A DNA stretch of 64,000 nucleotides, from NCBI RefSeq assembly GCF_900163655.1, contig NZ_FWFG01000050.1:29375-93374 (forward strand). Direction: 5' to 3'. This DNA is from Brachybacterium nesterenkovii (GTDB lineage Bacteria > Actinomycetota > Actinomycetes > Actinomycetales > Dermabacteraceae). The first letter of the stretch is position 1, and each line of letters begins with the position of its first letter. A program made the translations under genes and the position numbers. This document shows, in pieces, positions 46,149 to 54,428 of this stretch. The notes below the pieces were generated by a model that was not told the origin of the DNA, searched no databases, and saw only the letters and a list, made by a program, of their open reading frames with translations.

Positions 46149-47108
46149 TCAGTCGTCCTGTCCCGATGCGAGCCCGCGGGCCGCATCGTCGTCCGCGGCG
46201 CGGACATGCTCGACATCGCCGATGTCGAGGCGGTGGGTGGCCCCCGCGTCGTCCCGGACGATCAGGCGCCCGCGATCGTCGATGCCGACGGCCGTCCCCT
46301 GCACGGCAGGCCGCGAGCCCGCGCCCGTGACCCGGACGCGGCGCGACACTGTGATGCACGTCTCACCATAGTGCTCGGCCTGGCCGCTGGCCACCGCATC
46401 GCCGTGCGCGGCCTCGAGCCGCCGCAGCTGCCCGACGATCCCCCGGGCGAGCTCGGCGGCCAGCGCCGAGCCCATCCCCCGGGCCTCCTCGGGGCCCATC
46501 CCCAGCACCTCCGAGAGGGCGCACGCGCCGGGCATCACCTCGCCGTCGTCGGTCCGGACCGGGCCGGCCAGGTTCAGCCCTACCCCCAGGATCACCGCGC
46601 CGTCGGCGGTCGCCTCGGCGAGGATCCCGGCGAGCTTGCGGCCGCGGGCGTCATGCACGTCGTTGGGCCACTTCAGCCCCAAAGGCCCCGCATCCTCGCA
46701 CCCGGCATCGCCGGGCCCCGCATCGTCGCGCCCGGCCTCGTCGGCATCGGGCGCCCCCGGTCGTCGGGCGAGCGCCTCGCGCCGCAGACACTCGAGGACC
46801 TCGACCACGGCGAGGCCCGCGACGAGGGGGAGCCAGGTGCGCGCGGCGGGCTCGAGCGCCGTGGGATGGGCGACGCTGAGGGCCAGCCCCTGCCCCAGCG
46901 GGCTCGACCAGCTGCGTCCGAGCCGCCCCCGGCCCGCGCTCTGCTCGGTCGTCGCGACCGCGAGCGGGGCTCGCAGCCCGCCCGCGAGCAGCGCGCGGAC
47001 CTCGTCCTGCGTGGAACCGGCCCGGTCCCGCCACACCACGGGCACCGCCGCCTCCGCCGGGCGGGGGGAGTCGGCCCCGCGGGCGGCGCGGGATGCGGGG
47101 CGGGGCAT
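46149..47108 (-). CDS. birA: Biotin--[acetyl-CoA-carboxylase] ligase
   Basis: 319 residues. The ligase domain has TEQSAGRGRLGRSWSSP (biotinyl-AMP loop) and LKWPNDVHDARGRKLAGILAE (catalytic Lys), with a C-terminal SH3-like domain (VQGTAVGIDDRGRLIV). There is no DNA-binding N-domain, so it is not a repressor. An Asp/Ala/Gly-rich insert near 165-185 is unusual. AGAGGA precedes the ATG at 47108. Its position opposite the acyl-CoA carboxylase genes fits, as it biotinylates the alpha subunit encoded at 56978. Confidence 0.94.
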   Translation of the reverse strand: MPRPASRAARGADSPRPAEAAVPVVWRDRAGSTQDEVRALLAGGLRAPLAVATTEQSAGRGRLGRSWSSPLGQGLALSVAHPTALEPAARTWLPLVAGLAVVEVLECLRREALARRPGAPDADEAGRDDAGPGDAGCEDAGPLGLKWPNDVHDARGRKLAGILAEATADGAVILGVGLNLAGPVRTDDGEVMPGACALSEVLGMGPEEARGMGSALAAELARGIVGQLRRLEAAHGDAVASGQAEHYGETCITVSRRVRVTGAGSRPAVQGTAVGIDDRGRLIVRDDAGATHRLDIGDVEHVRAADDDAARGLASGQDD

Positions 47109-47172
47109 GGCGGGTCCTCTCGTCAGCGGGGTGCGGGTGCCGGTCGGACGGTGGCGACGGGCCCCGGTAGCG

Positions 47173-47178
47173 TAGTAT
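47173..47178 (+). promoter_or_regulatory. -10 element for the acyl-CoA carboxylase operon
   Basis: TAGTAT stands out in the 145-base GC-rich gap between the divergent birA and carboxylase beta genes. It would give a leader of about 70 bases with GAAGGAG before the GTG at 47254. Confidence 0.5.
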
Positions 47179-47253
47179 CCCGATGTTCCAGGCAGGCACT
47201 CCGGACACCCCGTGCAGGGCTCTCGGCGAGGGTGCGGAGACGAAGGAGACCCA

Positions 47254-48843
47254 GTGACCGACGCCCCCCGGGCCCAGACCACGGCTCAGCGACTGCAGGA
47301 TCTCCGCGATCGGGAGCAGCGCGCCGTCGCCGCGGCCGCCGAGGTCGCCGTCGAGAAGCAGCATGCGCGCGGCAAGAAGACGGCCCGCGAACGCATCGCC
47401 GACCTCCTGGACGACGGCTCGTTCGTCGAGACCGACCGCTTCGTCCAGCACCAGTCCCACGCCTTCGGCATGGAGCGGCGCCGCCCCGAGGGCGACGGCA
47501 TCGTCACCGGCTACGGCACGATCGACGGCCGCCAGGTGTGCGTGTACTCCCAGGACTTCACCGTCTTCGGCGGCTCCCTCGGCGAGGCCCACGGGCGCAA
47601 GATTCAGAAGATCCAGGACCTCGCGCTGTCGACCGGGGTCCCGATCATCGGGATCCTCGACGGCGGCGGCGCCCGCATCCAGGAGGGCGTCGCCTCGCTC
47701 GCCGCCTTTGCCGGGATGATGCGCCGCAACACGCGCGCCTCCGGCGTGATCCCCCAGATCTCCCTCGTCATGGGGCCGGCCGCAGGCGGCGCCGTCTACT
47801 CCCCCGCGCTCACCGACATGATCGTGATGGTGGAGAAGACCTCCCACATGTTCATCACGGGCCCGGACGTGATCCGCACCGTCACCGGCGAGGACGTCGG
47901 CTTCGAGGAGCTCGGCGGGGCCCGCGCCCACTCGACGCGCTCGGGCGTGGCCCACTTCATGGCGCCCGACGAGGGCGAGGCCATCGAGTACGTCAAGGAC
48001 GTCCTGTCCTACCTGCCCGCCAACACCCTGTCCCCGGCCCCGGTGTACCCGGCACCGTCCGTCGAGCCGGGCGCGCCCGAGGACGCGGCGCTCGACGCGC
48101 TCATCCCGGACTCGCCCAATCAGCCCTACGACATGACCGAGGTGCTGCGGGCCGTCCTCGACGACGGCGAGTTCCTCGAGGTCCAGCCGCTGTTCGCCCC
48201 GAACATCCTGATCGGCTTCGGCCGCGTCGAGGGCCACAGCGTCGGCATCGTCGCCAACCAGCCCTCCCATGTGGCCGGCACGCTCGACATCGACGCCTCC
48301 GAGAAGGCGGCGCGGTTCGTGCGCCTGTGCGACGCCTTCAACATCCCGGTGCTGACCCTCGTCGACACGCCCGGCTTCCTGCCCGGCACGGACCAGGAGT
48401 TCGGCGGGATCATCCGCCGCGGCGCCAAGCTGCTGTACGCCTACGCCGAGGCCACCGTCCCGCTCGTCACGCTCATCACCCGCAAGGCCTACGGCGGGGC
48501 GTACATCGTCATGGGCTCGAAGGACCTGGGCGCGGACATCAACCTCGCCTGGCCCACCGCGCAGATCGCCGTGATGGGCGCCCAGGGCGCCGTCAACATC
48601 CTCCACCGCCAGACGCTGCGCGCGGCCAAGGAGGTCGGCGAGGACGTCGAGGCGGAGCGCGCACGGCTCCAGACCGAGTTCGAGGAGCGCTTTGCGACCC
48701 CGTACACGGCGGCCGAGCGCGGGTGGATCGACGGCGTCATCGCCCCGCACGAGACGCGCGAGCAGATCGCCCGGGCCCTGCGGATCCTGCGCACCAAGCG
48801 CGACGCGCTCCCGGCCAAGAAGCACGGGAACATCCCGCTGTGA
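47254..48843 (+). CDS. accD: Acyl-CoA carboxylase beta subunit (carboxyltransferase)
   Basis: 529 residues, the usual AccD5/PccB length. The N-half carries [20 protein letters not shown] and [16 protein letters not shown]. The C-half carries [27 protein letters not shown] and [15 protein letters not shown]. These form the two crotonase-fold halves that bind biotin and the acyl-CoA. It moves carboxyl from biotin to acetyl- or propionyl-CoA. The GTG at 47254 has GAAGGAG 6 bases upstream. The epsilon subunit follows with GTGA overlap. Confidence 0.96.
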   Translation: MTDAPRAQTTAQRLQDLRDREQRAVAAAAEVAVEKQHARGKKTARERIADLLDDGSFVETDRFVQHQSHAFGMERRRPEGDGIVTGYGTIDGRQVCVYSQDFTVFGGSLGEAHGRKIQKIQDLALSTGVPIIGILDGGGARIQEGVASLAAFAGMMRRNTRASGVIPQISLVMGPAAGGAVYSPALTDMIVMVEKTSHMFITGPDVIRTVTGEDVGFEELGGARAHSTRSGVAHFMAPDEGEAIEYVKDVLSYLPANTLSPAPVYPAPSVEPGAPEDAALDALIPDSPNQPYDMTEVLRAVLDDGEFLEVQPLFAPNILIGFGRVEGHSVGIVANQPSHVAGTLDIDASEKAARFVRLCDAFNIPVLTLVDTPGFLPGTDQEFGGIIRRGAKLLYAYAEATVPLVTLITRKAYGGAYIVMGSKDLGADINLAWPTAQIAVMGAQGAVNILHRQTLRAAKEVGEDVEAERARLQTEFEERFATPYTAAERGWIDGVIAPHETREQIARALRILRTKRDALPAKKHGNIPL

Positions 48844-49169
48844 GCGGCGCAGGGCTCCCGTCGGCCGAGGGATCCGAGCTCGGGGCGAGCACGGCCTCCG
48901 ACGCGCAGGCCGCGGCGGAGATCGAGGCGTCGGCACGCCCCGAGGTCCGGCTCGAGGCGGGACGCCTGTCGGACCACGAGCTGGCGGCCGTGAGCGTCGC
49001 GCTGGCCGCGATCAACGCCGCGAGCCGCGCCCAGGCCGATGAGCGCGCCCTCCTCGAGGGCACGAGCGCCGACGCCTCGGGCTGGTCGGACGCGGTGCAC
49101 CGCCTGTCGCGGATGCACGCCGCCCGGGTGCACGCCACGGCATCGGCCTGGCAGTTCTCCCACCGCTGA
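48840..49169 (+). CDS. accE: Acyl-CoA carboxylase epsilon subunit
   Basis: 109 residues. The Ala/Glu-rich N-terminus is variable, and the conserved core is [16 protein letters not shown] near the middle. The final [11 protein letters not shown]...ASAWQFSHR arrangement is typical of AccE/PccE. These small subunits bridge alpha and beta subunits in actinobacterial acyl-CoA carboxylases. The GTG overlaps the beta-subunit stop. Confidence 0.85.
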   Translation: MSGAGLPSAEGSELGASTASDAQAAAEIEASARPEVRLEAGRLSDHELAAVSVALAAINAASRAQADERALLEGTSADASGWSDAVHRLSRMHAARVHATASAWQFSHR

Positions 49170-49189
49170 CGTCCCTGCGATAGGGTCGA

Positions 49190-49275
49190 CGGCAGACACG
49201 GGGTGCCCCGCCGGGGCTGAGATCACACCCGCGAACCTGCTCGAGCTCGTACTCGCGAAGGGATGTCGACCTGAT
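49190..49275 (+). promoter_or_regulatory. TPP riboswitch (THI element) aptamer
   Basis: The Thi-box consensus is clear: ACACGGGGTGCC, then GGGGCTGAGATCACACCC, GCGAACCTGCTCGAGCT and a closing CGAAGGGATGTC. The CTGAGA and ACCTG cores bind the pyrimidine and pyrophosphate of TPP. The ends can pair (GACA 49195-49198 with TGTC 49264-49267, or a longer GGGTCGAC/GTCGACCT stem). TAGGGT at 49181-49186 is a possible -10. It precedes the tenA-thiM-thiE-thiD operon. Confidence 0.93.
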
Positions 49276-49504
49276 GACGCCGCCCGCTCCTGCGCCGTGA
49301 CCTGAGGTCGCGGCGCGCTCGACCCTGCCCGGGTCGTGCCGTCGCACCGTCGCGCACGGGAACGCAGTCGCGCTCGGGATCGTGCTCCGTCCCTCGACGC
49401 TCCTCGGGCGGTCCGGGGGCTCCCTCGGCATCGTCGCCTCGCGTCCGCGGACGCCGCAGCCGCTGCGTCCGCCCGCCGCGCACGAGATGAGGAGAATCGA
49501 TCCG
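49276..49504 (+). promoter_or_regulatory. TPP riboswitch expression platform with hairpins
   Basis: This stretch of about 230 bases between the aptamer and the leader ORF has no convincing gene. It contains a 10-bp stem with a TGA loop (49293-49302/49306-49315), a perfect palindrome GCGTCCGCGGACGC at 49441-49454, and CTCCTC at 49400-49405. The last is complementary to the GAGGAG (49489-49494) that serves as ribosome-binding site of the leader ORF. No T-run is seen, so translational control or Rho-dependent ending is more likely than intrinsic termination. Confidence 0.5.
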
Positions 49505-49558
49505 ATGCCCCCTTCCTTCACCGACCGCCTGCTCTCGCCGGACGGAGCGCAGCGATGA
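49505..49558 (+). CDS. Putative 17-residue leader ORF coupled to tenA
   Basis: An ATG at 49505, 10 bases after GAGGAG, opens a short frame (MPPSFTDRLLSPDGAQR) whose TGA overlaps the tenA ATG as ATGA. The ribosome-binding site is better than the one directly before tenA. This arrangement would couple tenA translation to the leader and let the riboswitch act by hiding one site. No homology is recognised; it could be chance. Confidence 0.45.
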   Translation: MPPSFTDRLLSPDGAQR

Positions 49559-50253
49559 CGCTCTTCGACGACCTCACCCGGGCCATCGGATCGCAGTGGA
49601 CGGACTACACCGAGCACGAGTTCGTGCGGCGCCTCGGCGAGGGCGCGCTCCCCCTCCCCGCATTCCAGGACTACCTGGTCCAGGACTACCTGTTCCTAAT
49701 CCAGTTCGCCCGCGCCAACGCGCTGGCGGCCTTCAAGAGCACGAGCCTGGCCGACCTCGAGCAGGCCGCCGCCGGCCTGTCCGCGATCCTCCACGAGACG
49801 GGGCTGCATCGCCGTCTCACGGCCGGCTGGGGCATCGCCCCCGAGCAGCTGGACGCGGCCCGCGAGAAGCAGGGGACCGTCGCCTACACCCGCTTCGTGC
49901 TCGACTGCGGCATGTCCGGCGACCTGCTGGACCTGCAGGTCGCCCTGGCCCCGTGCACGATGGGCTACGCCGAGATCGGGCGCGCCCTGGCCCCGGCGCT
50001 CGAGGCCGACCCCCGCCACCCGTATCGCGACTGGATCGCCGAGTACGCGGACGAGGGGTTCCAGGCGACCGCGCGCGCCGCGATCCGGCGCCTCGACGAG
50101 CTGGGGGCCGACGGCATCGGCCCGCGGCGCTTCGCCCGCCTCGCCGAGATCTTCGGTGCCGCCTCGCGCCTCGAGGCCGATTTCTGGCAGCAGGCGCTCA
50201 ATGCCGCGGCGCCGAGCGCGCCCGCCGACCCTTCCCAGAAGGAGACCGCATGA
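49555..50253 (+). CDS. tenA: Thiaminase II / aminopyrimidine aminohydrolase
   Basis: 232 residues, all-helical TenA fold. FQDYLVQDYLFLIQFARANALAA, FVLDCGMSGDLLDLQVALAPCTMGYAEIG (active-site Cys in APCTMGY) and YADEGFQ with its Glu are characteristic. It salvages the pyrimidine of degraded thiamine (aminopyrimidine to HMP). A weak GGAG precedes the ATG, and a short upstream ORF ends in it. First structural gene of a riboswitch-controlled thiamine salvage operon. Confidence 0.94.
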   Translation: MTLFDDLTRAIGSQWTDYTEHEFVRRLGEGALPLPAFQDYLVQDYLFLIQFARANALAAFKSTSLADLEQAAAGLSAILHETGLHRRLTAGWGIAPEQLDAAREKQGTVAYTRFVLDCGMSGDLLDLQVALAPCTMGYAEIGRALAPALEADPRHPYRDWIAEYADEGFQATARAAIRRLDELGADGIGPRRFARLAEIFGAASRLEADFWQQALNAAAPSAPADPSQKETA

Positions 50254-51056
50254 CCCCCGCACCGTTCGACATCGCCGCCGCGATCGCGCAGATGGACGCC
50301 GTCCGCACCCGTCAGCCGCTCGTGCAGTGCCTGACCAACAGCGTCACCGTCGGCTTCGTCGCCAACGTCCTGCTCGCCGCCGGGGCGACCCCCGCGATGG
50401 TCGACAGCGCCGGCGAGTCCGAGGTCTTCGCCCGCGAGGCCGCCGACGCGGTGCTCGTCAACCTCGGCACGCCGCACCCGGCCAAGTGCGAGGGGATCCG
50501 GGCCATCGGGTTCTCCGCGCCGTCGATGCCGCCCTGGGTGCTGGACCCGGTGGCCGTGGGAGCGCTGCCCGTGCGCACCGAGCTGGCGCATGCGCTGGTC
50601 GCCGCCGGCCCGTCCATGATCCGCGGCAACGCCTCGGAGATCGCGGCGCTCGCGGGCACCGGGACGGGCGGCCGCGGCGTCGACTCCGTGCTCGGCCCCG
50701 ACGACGTCGTCGACGCCGCCCGCACGCTGGCCTCCCGCACCGGCGGGGCCGTCGCGGTCTCCGGCGAGGTCGATCTCGTGACCGACGGCGAGACCGTGGT
50801 GCGGATCGCCAACGGCCATCCCCTGTTCACCGCGGTCACGGGCGGCGGCTGCGCGCTGGGCGCCGTCACCGCGGCCTACGCGGCGGTGGCCCCCTCCCCG
50901 CTGATCGGGGCCGCGGCGGCCGCGACGGTCTACGCCATCGCCGGGGAGAAGGCGGCCGCTCGCTCCGCGGGTCCGGGGAGCTTCGCCGTCGAGCTGCTGG
51001 ACGCGCTGCATGCGCTGACGCCCGCGGACATCGCCCAGAAGGCGGTGATCTCGTGA
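50250..51056 (+). CDS. thiM: Hydroxyethylthiazole kinase
   Basis: 268 residues, ribokinase-like fold. PLVQCLTNSVTVGFVANVLLAAGATPAM, LDPVAVGALPVR, IRGNASEIAALAG and the C-terminal TAVTGGGCALGAVTAAY carry the substrate site and catalytic Cys. It phosphorylates the thiazole alcohol for thiamine salvage. It has AGAAGGAG upstream and overlaps the tenA stop as ATGA. Confidence 0.96.
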   Translation: MTPAPFDIAAAIAQMDAVRTRQPLVQCLTNSVTVGFVANVLLAAGATPAMVDSAGESEVFAREAADAVLVNLGTPHPAKCEGIRAIGFSAPSMPPWVLDPVAVGALPVRTELAHALVAAGPSMIRGNASEIAALAGTGTGGRGVDSVLGPDDVVDAARTLASRTGGAVAVSGEVDLVTDGETVVRIANGHPLFTAVTGGGCALGAVTAAYAAVAPSPLIGAAAAATVYAIAGEKAAARSAGPGSFAVELLDALHALTPADIAQKAVIS

Positions 51057-51718
51057 GCACCGTCCCTCCCCTGGACCTGTCCGTCTACCTCGTCGCGGAT
51101 GCGGGCGTGTGCGAGGCCGTGGGCGCCGATCTGCCCGACGTCGCCGCGCGCGCCGTCGCGGGCGGGGCGACCGCGGTGCAGCTGCGGGCCAAGGACCTCG
51201 GAGGCGGGGCCTTCACCGAGCTCGCCGCGGCGGTGTCCCGGGCCCTGCCTTCGAGCGTCCCCCTGCTGATCAACGACCGGGTCGACGTCGCCCTCACGCT
51301 GCGCGCCCGCGGCCTGGCCTGCGCCGGCGTCCATCTGGGCCAGAGCGATCTGCCGGTCGACGATGCGCGGGCGCTGCTGGGAGCCGACGCGATCATCGGG
51401 CTCAGCGCGGCCCTGCCGGAGCAGATCCGGGCGGCGGCGGACTCCCCGGCCCGCGTGGACTACATCGGCATCGGTCCCCTGCACTCGACGGCCACGAAGC
51501 CCGACGCTCCCGCGGGCATCGGCATGCCCACCGTCCTCGAGCGCGCCCGGGCCAGCGCCCTGCCCGCCGTCGCCATCGGCGGCGTGACCGCCGCGGACAT
51601 GCCCGCCCTGCGCGCCGGCGGGCTGGTCGGCGGCGCCGTCGTGTCCTGCATCTGCGCCGACGACGACCCGGAGGCCGCCGCGCGGCGCCTCGCCGATGCC
51701 TGGAAGGAGACCCCATGA
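51053..51718 (+). CDS. thiE: Thiamine-phosphate synthase
   Basis: 221 residues, TIM barrel. AVQLRAKDLGGGAF, LLINDRVDVAL, GVHLGQSDLPV, YIGIGPLHSTATKPDAP and VAIGGVTAADMPAL are ThiE signatures. It joins HMP-PP and thiazole phosphate to form thiamine phosphate. The GTG overlaps the thiM stop (GTGA), and the stop overlaps thiD (ATGA). Confidence 0.96.
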   Translation: MSTVPPLDLSVYLVADAGVCEAVGADLPDVAARAVAGGATAVQLRAKDLGGGAFTELAAAVSRALPSSVPLLINDRVDVALTLRARGLACAGVHLGQSDLPVDDARALLGADAIIGLSAALPEQIRAAADSPARVDYIGIGPLHSTATKPDAPAGIGMPTVLERARASALPAVAIGGVTAADMPALRAGGLVGGAVVSCICADDDPEAAARRLADAWKETP

Positions 51719-52659
51719 CCACCGCCGTCCCCTCTCCCCGCGAGGGCCTCGCTCCCCGCGAGGATTCCGACCGCCGCGAGGAGCTCGGCCGCCGCGAGGA
51801 TCTCCACCACCCCGGGGACTCGCCGTCGGCAGGCGGCCCCGCTGTGCCGCCGCGCGTGCTGTCGATCGCGGGCACCGATCCGACCGGAGGCGCCGGGATC
51901 CAGGCCGATCTGAAGGCGATCGCGGCCTGCGGCGGCTACGGCATGGCCGTGGTCACCGCCCTCGTGGCCCAGAACACCCGCGGCGTGCGCAGCGTGCACG
52001 TCCCGCCCACATCCTTCCTGCGCGAGCAGCTGGACGCGGTCGGCGAGGACGTCGCGATCGACGCCGTGAAGACGGGGATGCTCTTCGACGCGGAGATCAT
52101 CGCCGAGGTCTCCGACTTCCTGGAGCGGACGCGCCCGCCGATCGTGGTGATGGATCCCGTCATGGTCGCCACGAGCGGCGATCGCCTGCTGCGCCCGGAG
52201 GCGGAGCAGGGGATGCGCGAGCTCCTCGAGCGCGTGGACCTGGTCACGCCCAATGTGCCCGAGCTCGCCGTGCTGCTGGACGAGGCCCCGGCGCGCGGAT
52301 GGGAGGAGCTCATCGGGCAGGCTCAGCGCCTGGCCGCCGCCTCCGGGACGCTCGTCCTCGCCAAGGGCGGGCACCTGACGGAGGACGCGGTGCAGGACGC
52401 CCTGGTGGATGCGGACGGCGTGCGCCGCGTCGTGTCCTCGCCGCGGCTCTCGGGCGCGACCACGCACGGGACGGGGTGCTCGCTGTCCGCCGCGATGGCG
52501 ACGCTGCGCGTGCGACACGGCGGATGGGAGCGCGCCCTCGAGGAGGCCAAGCCCTGGCTGGCCGGGGCGATCGCGGAGGGCGAGCACCTTGATGTCGGCG
52601 GCGGCACCGGACCCGTCTCGCACTTCTGGGCGCTGTGGGAGGCGGCGGGCATCCACTGA
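51715..52659 (+). CDS. thiD: Hydroxymethylpyrimidine/phosphomethylpyrimidine kinase
   Basis: 314 residues. The ribokinase-like domain starts near residue 47 with LSIAGTDPTGGAGIQADLKAI. It continues with VKTGMLFDAEII, VMDPVMVATSGDRLL, VTPNVPELAVLL and THGTGCSLSAAMAT. It phosphorylates HMP twice for ThiE. The first 45 residues are an unconserved Arg/Glu-rich extension with RRED-like repeats. It ends the operon. Confidence 0.95.
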   Translation: MTTAVPSPREGLAPREDSDRREELGRREDLHHPGDSPSAGGPAVPPRVLSIAGTDPTGGAGIQADLKAIAACGGYGMAVVTALVAQNTRGVRSVHVPPTSFLREQLDAVGEDVAIDAVKTGMLFDAEIIAEVSDFLERTRPPIVVMDPVMVATSGDRLLRPEAEQGMRELLERVDLVTPNVPELAVLLDEAPARGWEELIGQAQRLAAASGTLVLAKGGHLTEDAVQDALVDADGVRRVVSSPRLSGATTHGTGCSLSAAMATLRVRHGGWERALEEAKPWLAGAIAEGEHLDVGGGTGPVSHFWALWEAAGIH

Positions 52660-52691
52660 GGGCGGAGAGCTCGGCTCGGGCCCCAGGTGCC

Positions 52692-53318
52692 TCAGCGGCC
52701 CCAGCCGGCGATGAGGGCCCGGAGCCCTTCTGCGAACTCGCAATCGGGAGCCCAGTCGTAGCCGTCGGCGAGCGCGCGGGCCAGGTGCGGGAGTCCGGCC
52801 GCGTCGAGGCGCTCCCGGGCGGCGCGGGGATCCGTGCCCTCGGCGTCGGTCGGGTCGCGTAGCTCGCCGAGAACCTTGCCGGTGGTGTAGGCGACAGTGA
52901 TGTCCAGCAGGCGCATCGCCTCGGCGGGGTCGAGGCCCCCGGCCACGAGCGCGGCGACGGTCCGCTCGGCGAGCGCGAGCTGCGCGGGCGTCGCGACGGG
53001 GCGCGTGGCCACGAGCACGGCTGCGGCGGGCCGACGGAGGAGGGCTGCGCGCAGGCCCCGGCTCACGCGCGCGATCTCCTCGCGCCAGGACGGCGAGGGA
53101 GTATCCGATGAGGTGGCGGCCTCGGCCCAGACGGTCTCGGCGATCGCGTCGAGGAGGGCGCCGCGGCCGGGCACGTACCGGTAGACGGTCATGGGGTCGA
53201 CGCCCAGGCGGGCGCCGAGGCGGCGCATGGTCAGCGCCTCGAGGCCGTCCTCGTCCAGCAGGGCGAGGGCGGCCTCGAGGACGGCGGCGCGATCAGTGCT
53301 GGGTCGTCGTGGGCTCAT
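52692..53318 (-). CDS. TetR-family repressor with TetR-type C-domain
   Basis: 208 residues. The helix-turn-helix lies near 22-52 (LTMRRLGARLGVDPMTVYRYVPGRGALLDAI). The C-terminal domain has PAEAMRLLDITVAYTTG, similar to the TetR_C class of drug-sensing repressors. The start lies inside the last 26 bases of the CPBP gene, so it is co-transcribed with it. A symmetric operator-like sequence before the CPBP gene suggests autoregulation. Confidence 0.92.
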   Translation of the reverse strand: MSPRRPSTDRAAVLEAALALLDEDGLEALTMRRLGARLGVDPMTVYRYVPGRGALLDAIAETVWAEAATSSDTPSPSWREEIARVSRGLRAALLRRPAAAVLVATRPVATPAQLALAERTVAALVAGGLDPAEAMRLLDITVAYTTGKVLGELRDPTDAEGTDPRAARERLDAAGLPHLARALADGYDWAPDCEFAEGLRALIAGWGR

Positions 53319-54302
53319 GGTGCCGGGCCTTCCGCGGAGCGGGCCGTGCGAGGAACAGGGCCCGATCCTTCCACAGCACCGCGGCGCACAGCGCAGCGAG
53401 GACGGCGGTCTGGATGATCTTGGTGCCCGGGTCCGTGCGCAGCACCTCGTTGCCGAAGTTGGCGGCGAGGTGGAAGAGGACGGCGATGCCGATGCAGCGG
53501 CCCGAGCGCATGTAGACCCAGTTCATGAGCAGGACGAACGCGAAGATTGAGACGACGAAGTTGAGCCCGGTCGCCCAGTCCTCGTCGACCACCTCCGCCT
53601 GGTAGTAGCCGCGGATGCCCGCGAGCGGCGCGTGCCAGGCGACCCAGAAGACCCCGAAGACGATCGAGGTGCGCAGCAGGGACCAGCGCGTGAGCAGGGC
53701 GCCGGTGCCGTAGGAGTGCCAGGCGAGCTCCTCGAGGACCGCGGCCCCGGCGAGCACGAACCACGCCGGCAGGAGCCCGGAGCTGAAGCTGAAGCCGCCG
53801 CGCGGGAGGAACTGCGCGGCATCCCCGCCCAGCAGGACGGAGATCGCGGTCGCGACGAGCAGGGAGCCGGGCAGCAGGGCGACGGCCGCCGGGAGCATCC
53901 ACCACGGCGTCGAGCGCCCGGGCAGGAGACGGGCGGCGACGTCGCGCCGCAGATCTGCCCGGCGCAGCACGAAGACGGCGGCGATGACCACCGGGGCGAG
54001 GAGCCCGGCGACGCCGAGGGCGCGACGGCGCCCTGCAGCGCGTCGGCGTCGGGGCGGTGCGAGAGACGTCCGGCGCCCAGCCACAGGGCCCAGGGGATGG
54101 CGATCGCGAGGACGTAGAAGAGCCAGGGGCGCCCGTAGGCCCGGCAGAGCTCGGGCGGCAGGAGCCGCGGCAGAGGCGGTGGGGCCGTGCGGGCGGAGGC
54201 GGCGGGGCGTGGGGCCGGGATGGTGCTCGCCGTGCGGACGGATGCGCTGCGGTGGCTGGGTGCGGGGCCGGAAACGGTGCGGGGGCGGGGTGCGGTCTCC
54301 AT
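53293..54302 (-). pseudogene. CPBP-family intramembrane protease, frameshifted
   Basis: The N-terminal part is read in one frame from the ATG at 54302 (PWLFYVLAIAIPWALWLGAGRL, then DADALQGAVA). The rest is in another frame (ALGVAGLLAPVVIAAVFVLRR to the end), with the break near 54016-54024. One inserted base there would restore a protein of about 337 residues. The C-part has LEELAWHSYG and WHAPLAG, the EExxxR-like and H motifs of CPBP proteases, and about 8 helices. TACGCT lies 6 bases before the ATG. It could be a real mutation or a sequencing error in a GC run. Confidence 0.8.
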
Positions 54303-54308
54303 GGACAC

Positions 54309-54329
54309 AGCGTATTTCTACGCCGTAGA
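54309..54329 (-). promoter_or_regulatory. CPBP/TetR operon promoter with operator palindrome
   Basis: The -10 element TACGCT (complement of 54309-54314) is 6 bases from the CPBP ATG. Directly upstream, TCTACG-C-CGTAGA (54317-54329) is a perfect 13-bp palindrome in an A/T-rich flank (TATTT...GAAAA). It fills the -10/-35 spacer, where a repressor would block polymerase. It resembles TetR operators in style, and a TetR gene is in the operon. Confidence 0.65.
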
Positions 54330-54428
54330 GAAAAGGGAGGGGGTTATCCCCCGTCCTGGGCTCCGGATCCCCGCCGCGGTCCGCTCGCACGTCCCCGGGC
54401 GGACGGTCGGCGTCGATAGACTCCGACC

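Noticed and set aside
46206..48839. Long plus-strand frame opposite birA and over accD
   Set aside because: Composition is Arg/Pro/Gly-rich with no family match. accD and birA explain the region; only the accE end of this frame is real.
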